Shown here piece after piece: positions 23,258 to 31,339 of a stretch of 64,000 nt of DNA; positions within the stretch are counted from its first letter, which is position 1; every line of letters starts with the position of its first letter. The position numbers were made by a program, and so were the translations under genes. A model generated the notes under the pieces. The model ran no database searches. It saw only the letters and a list, made by a program, of their open reading frames with translations, and was not told where the DNA came from. Location of the stretch: NCBI GenBank assembly GCA_041690535.1, contig JAWLHA010000007.1, positions 1-64,000 of the forward strand. The letters are read 5' to 3'. The stretch comes from JAWLHA01 sp041690535. GTDB lineage: Bacteria > Pseudomonadota > Gammaproteobacteria > Thiohalomonadales > Thiohalomonadaceae.

Positions 23258-24549
23258 TATTCAACTTCCACGGGAAAAGTAAGGGTGAACTCGGAAAACA
23301 CTCCAGGCTCGGATCGGAAACTTATGTAGCCTCCAAAGGACTCCACGGTCTCTTTGCAAAAGGACAAACCGACCCCAGTCCCTATGCCGTTGCCTGTTCC
23401 AGAGTAGAATGGCTCGAAGATCCAAGGCTGGACGCTCTGCGGAATTCCGCTACCTGAGTCGAACACTACCAGCCGGCTACCGGTCGGTGAGGGTTCCAGC
23501 CTGATCTCGACGTGCCCCTTCCCTGCTTTGGCAACGTAATAGAGGGCATTTTTCAGCAGATTAAACAAGACATGGACCATGAGGAGCTGCGAACCGAGGA
23601 AAGTGAAGTCACCATCCTCCGTCCAATGAACAAGCGCCCGCTCTTGCTCCGACAGGGGGTAGCGGCGCAGGGCCTCCTGGACACACGCCGCCATGGATTG
23701 CGTGGAATAATCCTCCGGCTGCGACAACGGATAGCGCGCCTTGGTCAAGAGCATGTCGATGATGACGTTGGAATACTTGATTTCCGAGTCGATCCTTTCC
23801 AACACCGCGTGCATATTCATCAGGTGAGCTTTTCGGATGGGAGGAACCGAAAGCCCATTTTTTTTTGCCAATTCGTAGGTTTGCAAAAGCGCAGGGAGAT
23901 GCTGCCCCAAACCAGCCGCCCCGCTCTTGATCCCCAAAAGCGGGGTGCGTAGTTCATGGGCGATGGTGCTCGCAGCGGCGAGCATCGCCCGCCGCCGCTC
24001 TTGTTTGGCTACCTCGGAATGAAAGTTAAATGCCACCCCGGTGATCATGGCGAAGGCAAAGATCGGTAGATGCTCCCAGGCAGTGAACTGCGGCTCGGAG
24101 GTGAGCCAATAGGCGAGCCAGGCTAGACCCACTCCTAGACTTGAATGCACCAGGAGGTTCTTCCAGTCCAGCACAAAGACCATAAGGAACAGCGCCAGCA
24201 GCGTCGACATTCCCCAGACCGGGGTGCCGTTGTTCTTCAATAGCATGAAAGTGAAGAAAAAAGGCAGAGAATAGAGGAGCACGAAATACCAATACAACGA
24301 CAGATAGGGTCGTACTTTTTTCGGCCAATACCGAAGCAAGATAAGCGGTAAGAACAGCCCCGCACCGACGAACCGCAATGCAAGGTTCTCATAGGGCTGA
24401 GGATAGAGGTATGTCCAAACGACGTAATAGAGCGGAAACCCGATGGCCCCGACCCACCCCCACATAGGTAAGCGCGGCTCAGAATAGGTCACACTTTGCT
24501 CAAGGGAATGGTACATTTGGCAAAACTGGCGTTTGACGTGTTTGTACAT
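23257..24549 (-). CDS. Membrane sensor histidine kinase, CqsS/LqsS-like
   Basis: 430 residues. Six hydrophobic segments fill residues ~28-180, including GWVGAIGFPLYYVVW and QPYENLALRFVGAGLF. This block closely resembles the sensor of CqsS/LqsS, which detects alpha-hydroxyketone autoinducers. The phospho-acceptor His lies in IAHELRTPLLG, N-box in NLLKNALYYVAK, G-boxes in VFDSGSGIPQ and GIGTGVGLSFC. No synthase (CqsA/LqsA) is encoded in the window. Downstream of luxR by 52 bases. Ligand class is inference from the sensor resemblance. Confidence 0.8.
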   Translation of the reverse strand: MYKHVKRQFCQMYHSLEQSVTYSEPRLPMWGWVGAIGFPLYYVVWTYLYPQPYENLALRFVGAGLFLPLILLRYWPKKVRPYLSLYWYFVLLYSLPFFFTFMLLKNNGTPVWGMSTLLALFLMVFVLDWKNLLVHSSLGVGLAWLAYWLTSEPQFTAWEHLPIFAFAMITGVAFNFHSEVAKQERRRAMLAAASTIAHELRTPLLGIKSGAAGLGQHLPALLQTYELAKKNGLSVPPIRKAHLMNMHAVLERIDSEIKYSNVIIDMLLTKARYPLSQPEDYSTQSMAACVQEALRRYPLSEQERALVHWTEDGDFTFLGSQLLMVHVLFNLLKNALYYVAKAGKGHVEIRLEPSPTGSRLVVFDSGSGIPQSVQPWIFEPFYSGTGNGIGTGVGLSFCKETVESFGGYISFRSEPGVFSEFTLTFPVEVE

Positions 24550-24600
24550 TTATGTCGGTCTGGGGGCTTGAAGCTGGAAACCAGGACTTCGGGGCAGGGC

Positions 24601-25425
24601 TCACGCTGGGCTGTGAGCAAGCCCCTTGGCCGCCGTCCCCATCCGGGATGCCCCCATGGAGCGATCTTGGGCGAAAGAGGTAAACAGGATCGATGGCTCC
24701 TGTGGGGCGATCAGGCGCAGCAAGATCGCCTTGGCCACGGCTTGGCTGCGGTTGGTCACATTGAGCTTCTGCATGGCATTGCGCATGTGAAAGGTTACGG
24801 TAGCCTCGGAGATTTGCAGAATCGCCGCCACCTCAGGGTTAGTCTTTCCTTCTGCCGTCCAGGACAGACACTCTTGCTCCCGTTTAGTCAGGCGCACATC
24901 CGTGGCCTCCCCCAACAGCGGTCCGGCAAGATGCCGGACAGTCTCGTACAGGTACGGCAGGATCATGTGCATCAATGGGATAGCCCCGTCGATCTTCCTC
25001 CACATGGTCAGCTCATCGGCGCTGGAGGTGAAACTGAGAACGGTGTTTTCGCCATTGTTCCCCCACAGCCCCAGGCTGACTCCGCTGCGCAGGCCGTGGC
25101 TGCGCGCATCGGCGAGAAACCGGCGCACGTAAGACTCATCCACCTCTTCACGAAGCCGGCTCCACGAGTAGGGTTGGAGAGAGGTGGCGCAGTGCGCGAA
25201 AACCGGATCGACAGTGAAATTTTCCGGTTCTTCGTAACGTGCCAACCACGGCTTAGGAGCGTTGCCGACCATCAGCATCGATACCCGCACAAAAGACAGG
25301 GGAACCCTGAGGATGCAAAGCCCGTAATCGAACCCCAATTCGCTTGCGATACGAGCGCAAACCTTTGACACGTCGTCGAGGGTTTCGCAGGTTTCGAGTT
25401 GCCGAAGGTACACTGAGAGAGACAT
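24601..25425 (-). CDS. LuxR-type quorum-sensing regulator (solo)
   Basis: 274 residues. Autoinducer-binding domain with the key residues of acyl-homoserine-lactone binders: Trp and Tyr in KPWLARYEEP, Asp-Pro in FTVDPVF, Trp in PYSW, and Gly in GVSLGLWG. C-terminal LuxR HTH: LTKREQECLSWTAEGKTNPEVA...VTFHMRNAMQKL. The last ~35 residues extend beyond the usual end. No luxI is present nearby. ATG 25425 preferred over GTG 25440. Heads the run luxR-kinase-response regulator. Confidence 0.85.
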   Translation of the reverse strand: MSLSVYLRQLETCETLDDVSKVCARIASELGFDYGLCILRVPLSFVRVSMLMVGNAPKPWLARYEEPENFTVDPVFAHCATSLQPYSWSRLREEVDESYVRRFLADARSHGLRSGVSLGLWGNNGENTVLSFTSSADELTMWRKIDGAIPLMHMILPYLYETVRHLAGPLLGEATDVRLTKREQECLSWTAEGKTNPEVAAILQISEATVTFHMRNAMQKLNVTNRSQAVAKAILLRLIAPQEPSILFTSFAQDRSMGASRMGTAAKGLAHSPA

Positions 25426-25441
25426 ATTCCTACGCTTCACA

Positions 25442-25489
25442 ATGGTCTTTAGACCATAACGAAACTGTGAATTGAATCACGTTTCACAG
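25442..25489 (-). promoter_or_regulatory. Candidate luxR operators
   Basis: Two dyads upstream of luxR: ATGGTCTTTAGACCAT (25442-25457), a lux-box-sized palindrome, and TGTGA-N6-TCACG (25466-25481), which matches the CRP half-site pattern except for the last base. The larger CTGTGAA...TTCACAG dyad spans 25465-25489. Confidence 0.45.
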
Positions 25490-25542
25490 GTAAGTCAACA
25501 TTTTTCGCCCCGGACGTTTCATGGTATTCCACGCCCGTCGGT

Positions 25543-25606
25543 TTTCACCTTACCCGGTATGTCCCCTCGAACCCCGGCATGACGCCGGCACAACGAGGAG
25601 AACCCC
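25543..25606 (+). promoter_or_regulatory. Cassette leader
   Basis: TTTCAC, GGTATG, TCCCCTCGAACCCCGGC, hairpin, AACGAGGAGAAC. CCTCG pairs with CGAGG. Confidence 0.8.
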
Positions 25607-25864
25607 ATGGCCAAGAAAACCGCTCGTATTCAGCTTCGCGAGGCACCTCACAAACGCGCCATGTGCGAGACGAAGATGCGGTACGACGTACTGCTGGACG
25701 GGAAGCTGTTCGATACCCTCTACTTCAACATGCGGGGGTATTGCGGCTATCTTCCCACCCTGGACGGCAAGAAGTTGGATATCGGTGAGCGCTCCATTTC
25801 CGCTTTCCGAGCCGAGATCCGAAAGGTCAACGCTGAGTTTCGCGAAGCCGCGCAGCCTCAGTGA
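25607..25864 (+). CDS. Hypothetical cassette protein, 85 aa
   Basis: Basic small protein (MAKKTARIQLREAPHKRAM) with strand pattern in the middle (YDVLLDGKLFDTLYF) and a helical end. Start 6 bases after GAGGAG. No recognised domain. Confidence 0.65.
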   Translation: MAKKTARIQLREAPHKRAMCETKMRYDVLLDGKLFDTLYFNMRGYCGYLPTLDGKKLDIGERSISAFRAEIRKVNAEFREAAQPQ

Positions 25865-25873
25865 TTCCCCCGG

Positions 25874-25900
25874 CCCCTCCCTGTGAGGGGCTTTCTTTTC
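25874..25900 (+). terminator. Intrinsic terminator
   Basis: CCCCTC...GAGGGG hairpin followed by TTTCTTTT. Confidence 0.85.
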
Positions 25901-25961
25901 ACCCGGCCTGGTATGACCCTCTGAACCCCGGCAAAACCGCCGGAATGTAGAGGAGACGGTC
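25897..25961 (+). promoter_or_regulatory. Cassette leader
   Basis: GGTATG, ACCCTCTGAACCCCGGC, hairpin, GTAGAGGAGAC. CCTCT pairs with AGAGG. Confidence 0.8.
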
Positions 25962-26183
25962 ATGATCGGCCTTTTCGCAGCGTTGTTCGGACCCCACCGG
26001 ATTCGAGACGATTACGGTGACGATTCTCACGATGAGGTCGTGAGTGTGTCGGGTGCGGAAGATGATGAGGTGTTGGTTTCCGACGATTCGTCCCTGGACG
26101 AGACCGACGTATTCGAACCGTCCGACCCATTCGAACCGATGGGGATGGGCTATGGCTCGTTCGACGACCCGTTCAATTTCTGA
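25962..26183 (+). CDS. Acidic hypothetical protein, 73 aa
   Basis: After a hydrophobic start (MIGLFAALFG) the protein is strongly acidic and Ser/Asp-rich with a repeated FEP motif (VFEPSDPFEPMGMG). Likely disordered. Function unknown; DNA mimicry is only a speculation from charge. Confidence 0.6.
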   Translation: MIGLFAALFGPHRIRDDYGDDSHDEVVSVSGAEDDEVLVSDDSSLDETDVFEPSDPFEPMGMGYGSFDDPFNF

Positions 26184-26189
26184 TTCACC

Positions 26190-26217
26190 CGCCCCTTTTC
26201 GGAGGGGCATTTTCCTT
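26190..26217 (+). terminator. Intrinsic terminator
   Basis: GCCCCTTTTCGGAGGGGC hairpin and ATTTTCCTTTT. Confidence 0.85.
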
Positions 26218-26279
26218 TTACCCACCCCGGTAAGTTCCTCTGAAACCCGGCACGCTGCCGGCAACAGAGGAGAACCCTC
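26217..26279 (+). promoter_or_regulatory. Cassette leader
   Basis: GGTAAG variant, TTCCTCTGAAACCCGGC, hairpin, ACAGAGGAGAAC. TCCTCTG pairs perfectly with CAGAGGA. Confidence 0.8.
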
Positions 26280-26633
26280 ATGGAACATCTACGACGGACC
26301 CCGGAGGACATCGAGGCCCTCAAGAAGAGCTGGGTAGACGATCCTTGCTGGGATATCGAATGCACTGACGGCTTCGAGGCGCATTACGACGAGCTACTCG
26401 CCTACAGCCAGGAAAAGCACGCTGAATGTGCGGGGCAGCGCCGGAAGCAGGAGGAGCGCGAGAACGAACGCCTTCTGAACCGTGCCGAAGAGCTGGGCAT
26501 TCCCGGCGCCATTGAGGTTGTCCGCTCGATGGAGCGGTGCGAAAACCAGTTGCGCGCCTTCGAGCAGAGAGTTGCCGACCTGCGGGAGGAGATCGCCCAC
26601 GGCTTCGCCGAGCTTCGCAAGATGTGTCGGTAG
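26280..26633 (+). CDS. Coiled-coil cassette protein, 117 aa
   Basis: Helical, highly charged (AGQRRKQEERENERLLNR; QLRAFEQRVADLREEI), predicting a coiled coil from about residue 40 to the end; cysteines are scattered. Start directly after GAGGAGAACCCTC. Unrecognised. Confidence 0.65.
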   Translation: MEHLRRTPEDIEALKKSWVDDPCWDIECTDGFEAHYDELLAYSQEKHAECAGQRRKQEERENERLLNRAEELGIPGAIEVVRSMERCENQLRAFEQRVADLREEIAHGFAELRKMCR

Positions 26634-26647
26634 TCCGTTCCTTCACC

Positions 26648-26676
26648 GCCCCTCTTCGGAGGGGCTTTCCTTTTCT
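26648..26676 (+). terminator. Intrinsic terminator
   Basis: GCCCCTCTTCGGAGGGGC hairpin with TTTCCTTTT. Confidence 0.9.
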
Positions 26677-26679
26677 CGC

Positions 26680-26710
26680 GATGGGGCGGGCATCCTCACC
26701 GCCCCATCGT
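26680..26710 (-). terminator. Hairpin downstream of csf4
   Basis: CGATGGGGCGG...CCGCCCCATCG, a long perfect inverted repeat just past the csf4 stop, without a T tract on the minus strand. Confidence 0.5.
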
Positions 26711-26718
26711 CTCCCCGG

Positions 26719-29073
26719 TCAGGCGGAAAGGATCGTGCCGTCGGGCAACATTAGCGATGCCATCGCATACGCTGAGTCCATCGGTACACGAAAGCGCACT
26801 GGGAACGCACCGGCCACCTGCGGAAACACCTTGAGTTTTTCGGCGTGCTTGACCAGCAGGAAATCGGGGTTCGTCACGGGGTTTGTCAGCCGACTCGGGA
26901 TCGGTAGTCCCGGATCGGCGATCCAGACAGTTACCTGATCGCTCGGCCCGCGAACCCCCCGCCCAAGCCCCTGCTGAAATTTGCGGATCGCCGCCCCTAC
27001 GCTCATCGCCATCAGGTCGCGCTGGACCGAGGCGGCGTTACGGCCGTTTCGGCGCCCCCAATCGCGCAACACCTCCGCCTTTGCATGGTTCGGCGGAGGG
27101 AACGGAATCCGCGAAATGACGACGTGTCGGGTGATGCCCGGCTCGTTGAACCCTTCCCACGCGGCGGGCGTCACCAACACAGCACGCTCATCGGCCCGGA
27201 ACTGCTGGCGGAGTTTCGACAGGCGTTGGCCGCGAACCTGTGCATACAGGTGAGGCGCGATCTCCGGATCGATGGTCAGCACGGCATCCATGATGGGTTG
27301 CACATCGTAGTAGCTCACGGCCAGCGCGAGAACACGGCCCGTTTTCCGGCGCCATGCCTCGACGATCATCCGTGCGACGTGCGGGTACCAGTCCGGATTC
27401 GCTGCGTACAGATCGTCTTCATTCTCGACCGTTTGCGTTCGCAGACGGGGGTTCGGGCAATTGTACGCCGAAAGAACCACGTCCATGCTGCCGAACCGCT
27501 CCGGCTCGAACGGCTCGGCAATCACCTCCTCGATTTGGTTGGTACGCCCCTCCGCCGCGTTGCGCGCCCGGTTATCGGGCTTCGGCAGCCCAAGTTCGAC
27601 CCGTATCCAGGTAAAGTCGAGCGTATTGTCGGTTTTGGGCGTACCTAGCGACGCTGAGGTGAGCACCAGGGATCGCAGGTAAGGATTCCCCTGGCCGGCC
27701 CACCAAAGGGTGCCGAGGCTGCGGCCGGGAAAAACCGGCACCAGTTCGAGACTGGGGTACTTCCGGTGCGGAGACCACCGCAGGGCGGGGGTGGACTCGA
27801 CGTTATGCGCCAGCGCCCGGACGTTCGTGAGCAGGTCCACAAAGTCCTTGAGTCGCAAAATGTCTGCCAGCAGATCCTCTGCGACCTCTCTTGCCGGCGC
27901 ACTCTCGTCATTTGCCAGCCGTGCCACAAAGCCTTTTACCGGTTTGATGTCTTCGTAGAGCGCCATCGCCTGGGCGGCAGTCTCCTCAGCCGTTTTGCGC
28001 TCTCCGGGCTTGGCCAGCAGAATGTGTGTTTCGGTACGACCCAGCCATTCGACATCCTCGAACCGCGAGTCGTTCAGCGCGACCATCCAGTCATCGACGG
28101 CCTTGGCGGACGAAATTGCGTCGTCGATATCCGCTACAGGCGCATCGTCCGCGTCTCGTATCCCCAGCAGCTCCCGGACCAGCCGGCGCAGCGGGATCGA
28201 GGCGGAGTAAGCCGATTCCGCCGCCGACGGGAGGCGGTCGGCCTCATCGACGATGACTGCACGCAGCGGTCGGCCGAAAACCTTGTCATCCAGGGTGTCG
28301 TAGTCGTTGCGGGCGTGGATGCACAGTAGCGCATGGTTGATGACCACGACATCGGCATGTTTGGCGCGGGCCACATGCGCCAGATACTTTTCGGCCGCCG
28401 GGTTCGGCGGGGCTTCTGATTTCGGCGTCCATCGGCGTGCTTGTTTCACCTCCTCGCCGGTCAACCGGATCGCATCCTCGATGTGCTCGTGCCCGGCGAA
28501 AAACTCCGCTCCGAACTCCTCGTGCAGTTCGGCGAAAAGCAGTGTTTCGGAGTCCTCCGCCCAGGCCAGGATCGCGTTGATCATCGCAATGGCCGCCTGA
28601 ATACCCTGGTCTTCGCCCTCACTGCCGAGGCGTTCGTTTAGGCTCGCCATTAACTTTTCGGCTCGTCGCGCCGAGACGAAGTTGCGCGCTCCGTAGCGAG
28701 GCGCCAGCGTTAGGCGCTTGCCAGTCAACTCCTCGATCACGTCGAGCGCGATCTGGCTGTCCGACAGCTTGTCGCCATGCCCCGTGAGGATCTGCCGCTG
28801 GAGTTCGTTGGTGAACGTAGAGATTCCAAGCCGGTCACCGGTTAGCGCGGCGAACCCGAAACCCGGAATTAAGTAACCGATGGTTTTGCCGATCCCGGTT
28901 GCGCCAGCCAGCAAGCCAAGGCGGGCATGGTCATCCGAGGCGTGGCCGGCTTCCAAGGTCTGTACCACTGACATGGCGTATCGCCGTTGGAGACCGGTCG
29001 GGATGATGCCGCGCCGAGAGAGTGGGCCGTCCGCCGCGAACGCGGCCTCGACTAATTTGCGTAGTTCTTCCAT
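26719..29073 (-). CDS. csf4: DinG-family helicase of type IV-A CRISPR (Csf4)
   Basis: 784 residues. Walker A AGATGIGKT near residue 55, DEAD-type box VIVDEADRLP, a NHALL motif upstream of it, and C-terminal motif VI QGLGRGVRGPSDQV define an XPD/DinG superfamily 2 helicase. Its place behind csf3 and csf5 identifies it as CasDinG, the 5'-3' helicase needed for type IV-A interference. ATG 29073 chosen (GGAG 8 bases upstream). Its first ~140 bases overlap the end of csf5. The canonical iron-sulfur cysteine set of chromosomal DinG is not obvious. Confidence 0.9.
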   Translation of the reverse strand: MEELRKLVEAAFAADGPLSRRGIIPTGLQRRYAMSVVQTLEAGHASDDHARLGLLAGATGIGKTIGYLIPGFGFAALTGDRLGISTFTNELQRQILTGHGDKLSDSQIALDVIEELTGKRLTLAPRYGARNFVSARRAEKLMASLNERLGSEGEDQGIQAAIAMINAILAWAEDSETLLFAELHEEFGAEFFAGHEHIEDAIRLTGEEVKQARRWTPKSEAPPNPAAEKYLAHVARAKHADVVVINHALLCIHARNDYDTLDDKVFGRPLRAVIVDEADRLPSAAESAYSASIPLRRLVRELLGIRDADDAPVADIDDAISSAKAVDDWMVALNDSRFEDVEWLGRTETHILLAKPGERKTAEETAAQAMALYEDIKPVKGFVARLANDESAPAREVAEDLLADILRLKDFVDLLTNVRALAHNVESTPALRWSPHRKYPSLELVPVFPGRSLGTLWWAGQGNPYLRSLVLTSASLGTPKTDNTLDFTWIRVELGLPKPDNRARNAAEGRTNQIEEVIAEPFEPERFGSMDVVLSAYNCPNPRLRTQTVENEDDLYAANPDWYPHVARMIVEAWRRKTGRVLALAVSYYDVQPIMDAVLTIDPEIAPHLYAQVRGQRLSKLRQQFRADERAVLVTPAAWEGFNEPGITRHVVISRIPFPPPNHAKAEVLRDWGRRNGRNAASVQRDLMAMSVGAAIRKFQQGLGRGVRGPSDQVTVWIADPGLPIPSRLTNPVTNPDFLLVKHAEKLKVFPQVAGAFPVRFRVPMDSAYAMASLMLPDGTILSA

Positions 29074-29641
29074 TTTGTGCTCCGTTGCAGATAAATGTGT
29101 TCCAGCCTTCACCGACTAAGATGAGCCCGTTGCCGAAGGATTTTTCGTGGCCGATGCCTTGAGTCAGCGTGGCGCGAAATCCGTCACTATCCAGCACCTC
29201 CAGGACTCCCCGGCAATCGCAAACCGAGATGGGGAATTTGGCGCCCTTGCGCGCCACCTTGCGGTACTGGTGTTCGATCTCCAGAGACCTGAACCGATAG
29301 CCATAGCGCTCGGCGGTGTTGAGGAGCCAGTCTCGCGAATCCTCTTTGCAGGCCGGATATTTCCGAGCGGTATTCCGGAGGCTGACTCGCGCCCAAAACG
29401 GGGCCTCGCTGCCGGCCGGGAACGCTTCAAGCGGCCGTCGCCCCATCACTTGCAGGTTTCGGCACGCCGCGAAATCGGGGGTCTGGGTCGTCGAAAGCAA
29501 GAAGTGTCCATTGCCCATGTCGGCGAACAGGAACGGTTGGCGTGCGCCGCGAGGGGCATCGAATGCCCTCCAAAACCGTCTGTGCGCCTCGTAGGGAGGC
29601 AAGGCGTCGGTCTGGACGGCATATACCGCCTGCGCTATCAC
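28931..29641 (-). CDS. csf5: Csf5 / Cas6-type crRNA endoribonuclease
   Basis: 236 residues from a GTG that overlaps the csf3 stop (GTGA). The Cas6-like body ends with the Gly-rich motif GIGHEKSFGNGLILVGEGW near residue 180, where Cas6/Csf5 proteins normally stop. It would cleave the array transcript within the repeat hairpin. The remaining ~50 residues are Arg/Gly/Ser-rich, encoded in the region overlapping csf4 in another frame, and look like readthrough past an ancestral stop. Assignment rests on position, size and the Gly-rich motif. Confidence 0.8.
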   Translation of the reverse strand: MIAQAVYAVQTDALPPYEAHRRFWRAFDAPRGARQPFLFADMGNGHFLLSTTQTPDFAACRNLQVMGRRPLEAFPAGSEAPFWARVSLRNTARKYPACKEDSRDWLLNTAERYGYRFRSLEIEHQYRKVARKGAKFPISVCDCRGVLEVLDSDGFRATLTQGIGHEKSFGNGLILVGEGWNTFICNGAQNGRTTQISRGRVRGGRPTLSARHHPDRSPTAIRHVSGTDLGSRPRLG

Positions 29642-30345
29642 GCGACCCGTGCGCCCGGCTCAGGGCGTGCGATACGCCGCTCCAGCGGCTCGGGCTGGGC
29701 GCACTCCACCTCCTCGCCCGTCCAGTACGGAGGGGTAAACCGTCCCGCCGCGAACGAAACGTTCGGCTTGGCGCCCGCAAGCGTTTGCCAGACCGCCCGT
29801 GGAATGGGTCGGGCCGGGTACCCACCAACGGTCACCAGAGAGCGATCCACCGGAAGCTCGGAGACGCTCATGTGGGCAATCTCGCCGTAACCACTGCCGG
29901 CACGTTTGCCCACGCCGGGCAGCATCCCCATGAGGTCCATGACCGCCGAGGGATCGCCGCAACCGAACCAAATCAGTCGCCGGCAGCCCGTCACGAAGTA
30001 GTCGTTCATGACGTTCCTCATCGGACCACTACCGGCCGAAAGCTTCTTGACTTTGCCGCCGCGCCCAAATTTCACCCCGTCCGCGATGAAATCGTGGCCG
30101 TACTGGTGCATCCGCCAGCCGCCCGTGATGGTTACGCCCCGGAGCGCAAAGAACCCCTCCGTAAAGGCCGCTGATCCGTGCCAGACCCCTGCCGTGTTCG
30201 CCAGAGGGATCTCCCTGTGCGCTTTTTCCAGGTCGCCGTCCATCCGAAACAGTGCGCCGGCAAGCAGTGAGTCCAGTGTCGTCGGACCGTTTAGGATGGC
30301 TGGCGCCGCCAGGTGTACTTCAAGCCGAAATGGCCTTTCGTTCAT
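29638..30345 (-). CDS. csf3: Csf3 (Cas5-like RAMP protein)
   Basis: 235 residues. RAMP-like N-terminus (RLEVHLAAPAILNGPTTLDSLL) and Gly-rich segments (FGRGGKVKKLSAG, GVGKRAGSGYGEI) match Csf3, which caps the 5' handle of crRNA in the type IV complex. ATG at 30345 with GGAG upstream. First gene of the minus-strand half of the cas locus, coupled to csf5. Confidence 0.85.
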   Translation of the reverse strand: MNERPFRLEVHLAAPAILNGPTTLDSLLAGALFRMDGDLEKAHREIPLANTAGVWHGSAAFTEGFFALRGVTITGGWRMHQYGHDFIADGVKFGRGGKVKKLSAGSGPMRNVMNDYFVTGCRRLIWFGCGDPSAVMDLMGMLPGVGKRAGSGYGEIAHMSVSELPVDRSLVTVGGYPARPIPRAVWQTLAGAKPNVSFAAGRFTPPYWTGEEVECAQPEPLERRIARPEPGARVA

Positions 30346-30360
30346 GGTTTCTCCGGATGT

Positions 30361-30389
30361 TTGACCTAAAACTTGTACGGCAGTATATT
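30361..30389 (+). promoter_or_regulatory. csf1 promoter with AAAACTTGT box
   Basis: -35 TTGACC (30361-30366), 17-base spacer containing AAAACTTGTACGG, -10 TATATT (30384-30389). It overlaps the divergent csf3 promoter. Confidence 0.75.
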
Positions 30390-30410
30390 GCCACTACCGA
30401 TAGCGCGCAA
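30382..30410 (-). promoter_or_regulatory. csf3 promoter
   Basis: Minus strand -35 TTGCGC (30405-30410), 17-base spacer, -10 TATACT (30382-30387). The -10 elements of the two divergent cas promoters overlap, so firing should be mutually exclusive. Confidence 0.65.
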
Positions 30411-30432
30411 CGCCCTCTCTTTCTCTCGGCAT

Positions 30433-30510
30433 TTGCCCCGCCCCAATGCGCGAGCGGGGATGAAAACAGAGATAGAGACGGCAGACCCCTCCTCTCCGGA
30501 GGAGGGGATG
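30433..30510 (+). repeat. Two CRISPR-repeat-like hairpins in the csf1 leader
   Basis: Positions 30456-30467 are GGGGATGAAAAC, identical to the last 12 bases of the array repeat, preceded by a CCCCGC/GCGGGG stem. After 13 bases, 30481-30510 reads GCAGACCCCTCCTC...GAGGAGGGGATG, closely matching the repeat with a perfect 9-bp stem. They sit in the 5' untranslated region of csf1, 22 bases before its ATG. Possible Csf5 cleavage sites or a degenerate mini-array. Confidence 0.7.
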
Positions 30511-30532
30511 TTTCTTCGGATCTGGAGAGTGC

Positions 30533-31339
30533 ATGAGCAACCAAAACGTAGCGGCGCTTGAGCGGATCGAGCGCGTCTTGAGCCTGACTGGGACAACATC
30601 TGGCGGTGTCTGCGGTGCCTGCGGTCGCGAAGTACCGGCACTGGCGGAGACCGGGTTGTGCCCAGCCTGCCACTTTGTCTCGCGCTCCTACCCGTTTGAC
30701 TCAGAGAAAAGTGGCGCAACCACCATGCGGCTCTCGATCAGTTCAGGGATGCTGGTTTTCGAAAACCGCGCTCTGGTTCTGGCGGCCGGCTTTACGCTGC
30801 CGTTGCCGCCCTCGCCCACAGTGGAGGTTGTCAGTACACGCGGTGTCATGCGGACAGAAGACCTGCTGACCCGCGCCGTCCTGAGTGAGGAGCCGGTGGT
30901 CCTGGTGGCTTTTGCCCAGCAGCCATACCTCACGCACACCTATCTCCTGCCCGAAGCCGGCGCGCTGCATCTGTCGGGGGACACCATCAACCATCCGGGG
31001 GCAAAGATATTTACGGGCACCAAAGAGGTCCATCCCGGCACCTATTTCTTGGCGCAGCCGAGGGCTATTGCGCCCGCGCTCGTGGCGTTGCCCGACGAGG
31101 CGCTGGCCGAGCTATGCATGGTGAGCGCCACTTGGAGTCAAAGCCTCAACCCACACGATGCGCTGCCGGCGGTGCAACAGTGGTGTGACATGTGGCCAAG
31201 GCATCGCTCAGCAATCACCTCCGTCCTCTCGCTATCGCGGGACGAGCGGTCGATGCTCGGCGTACTCGTTTCATCGAACAAGGAGGCCGTTTCCCGGCCT
31301 TCGATTAACAACAACCTGGAGAAAGTCTATGCGAACTGA
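30533..31339 (+). CDS. csf1: Csf1 (Cas8-like, zinc finger)
   Basis: 268 residues. N-terminal zinc finger CGAC...CPAC (Cys27, Cys30, Cys43, Cys46), the hallmark of Csf1, the putative large-subunit equivalent of type IV effectors. The rest is unlike other families. GGAG precedes the ATG. The last 11 bases overlap csf2. Confidence 0.85.
   Translation: MSNQNVAALERIERVLSLTGTTSGGVCGACGREVPALAETGLCPACHFVSRSYPFDSEKSGATTMRLSISSGMLVFENRALVLAAGFTLPLPPSPTVEVVSTRGVMRTEDLLTRAVLSEEPVVLVAFAQQPYLTHTYLLPEAGALHLSGDTINHPGAKIFTGTKEVHPGTYFLAQPRAIAPALVALPDEALAELCMVSATWSQSLNPHDALPAVQQWCDMWPRHRSAITSVLSLSRDERSMLGVLVSSNKEAVSRPSINNNLEKVYAN

Noticed and set aside
26719..29073. Chromosomal DinG repair helicase
   Set aside because: Its position directly behind csf3-csf5 next to a CRISPR array identifies the type IV-A helicase.
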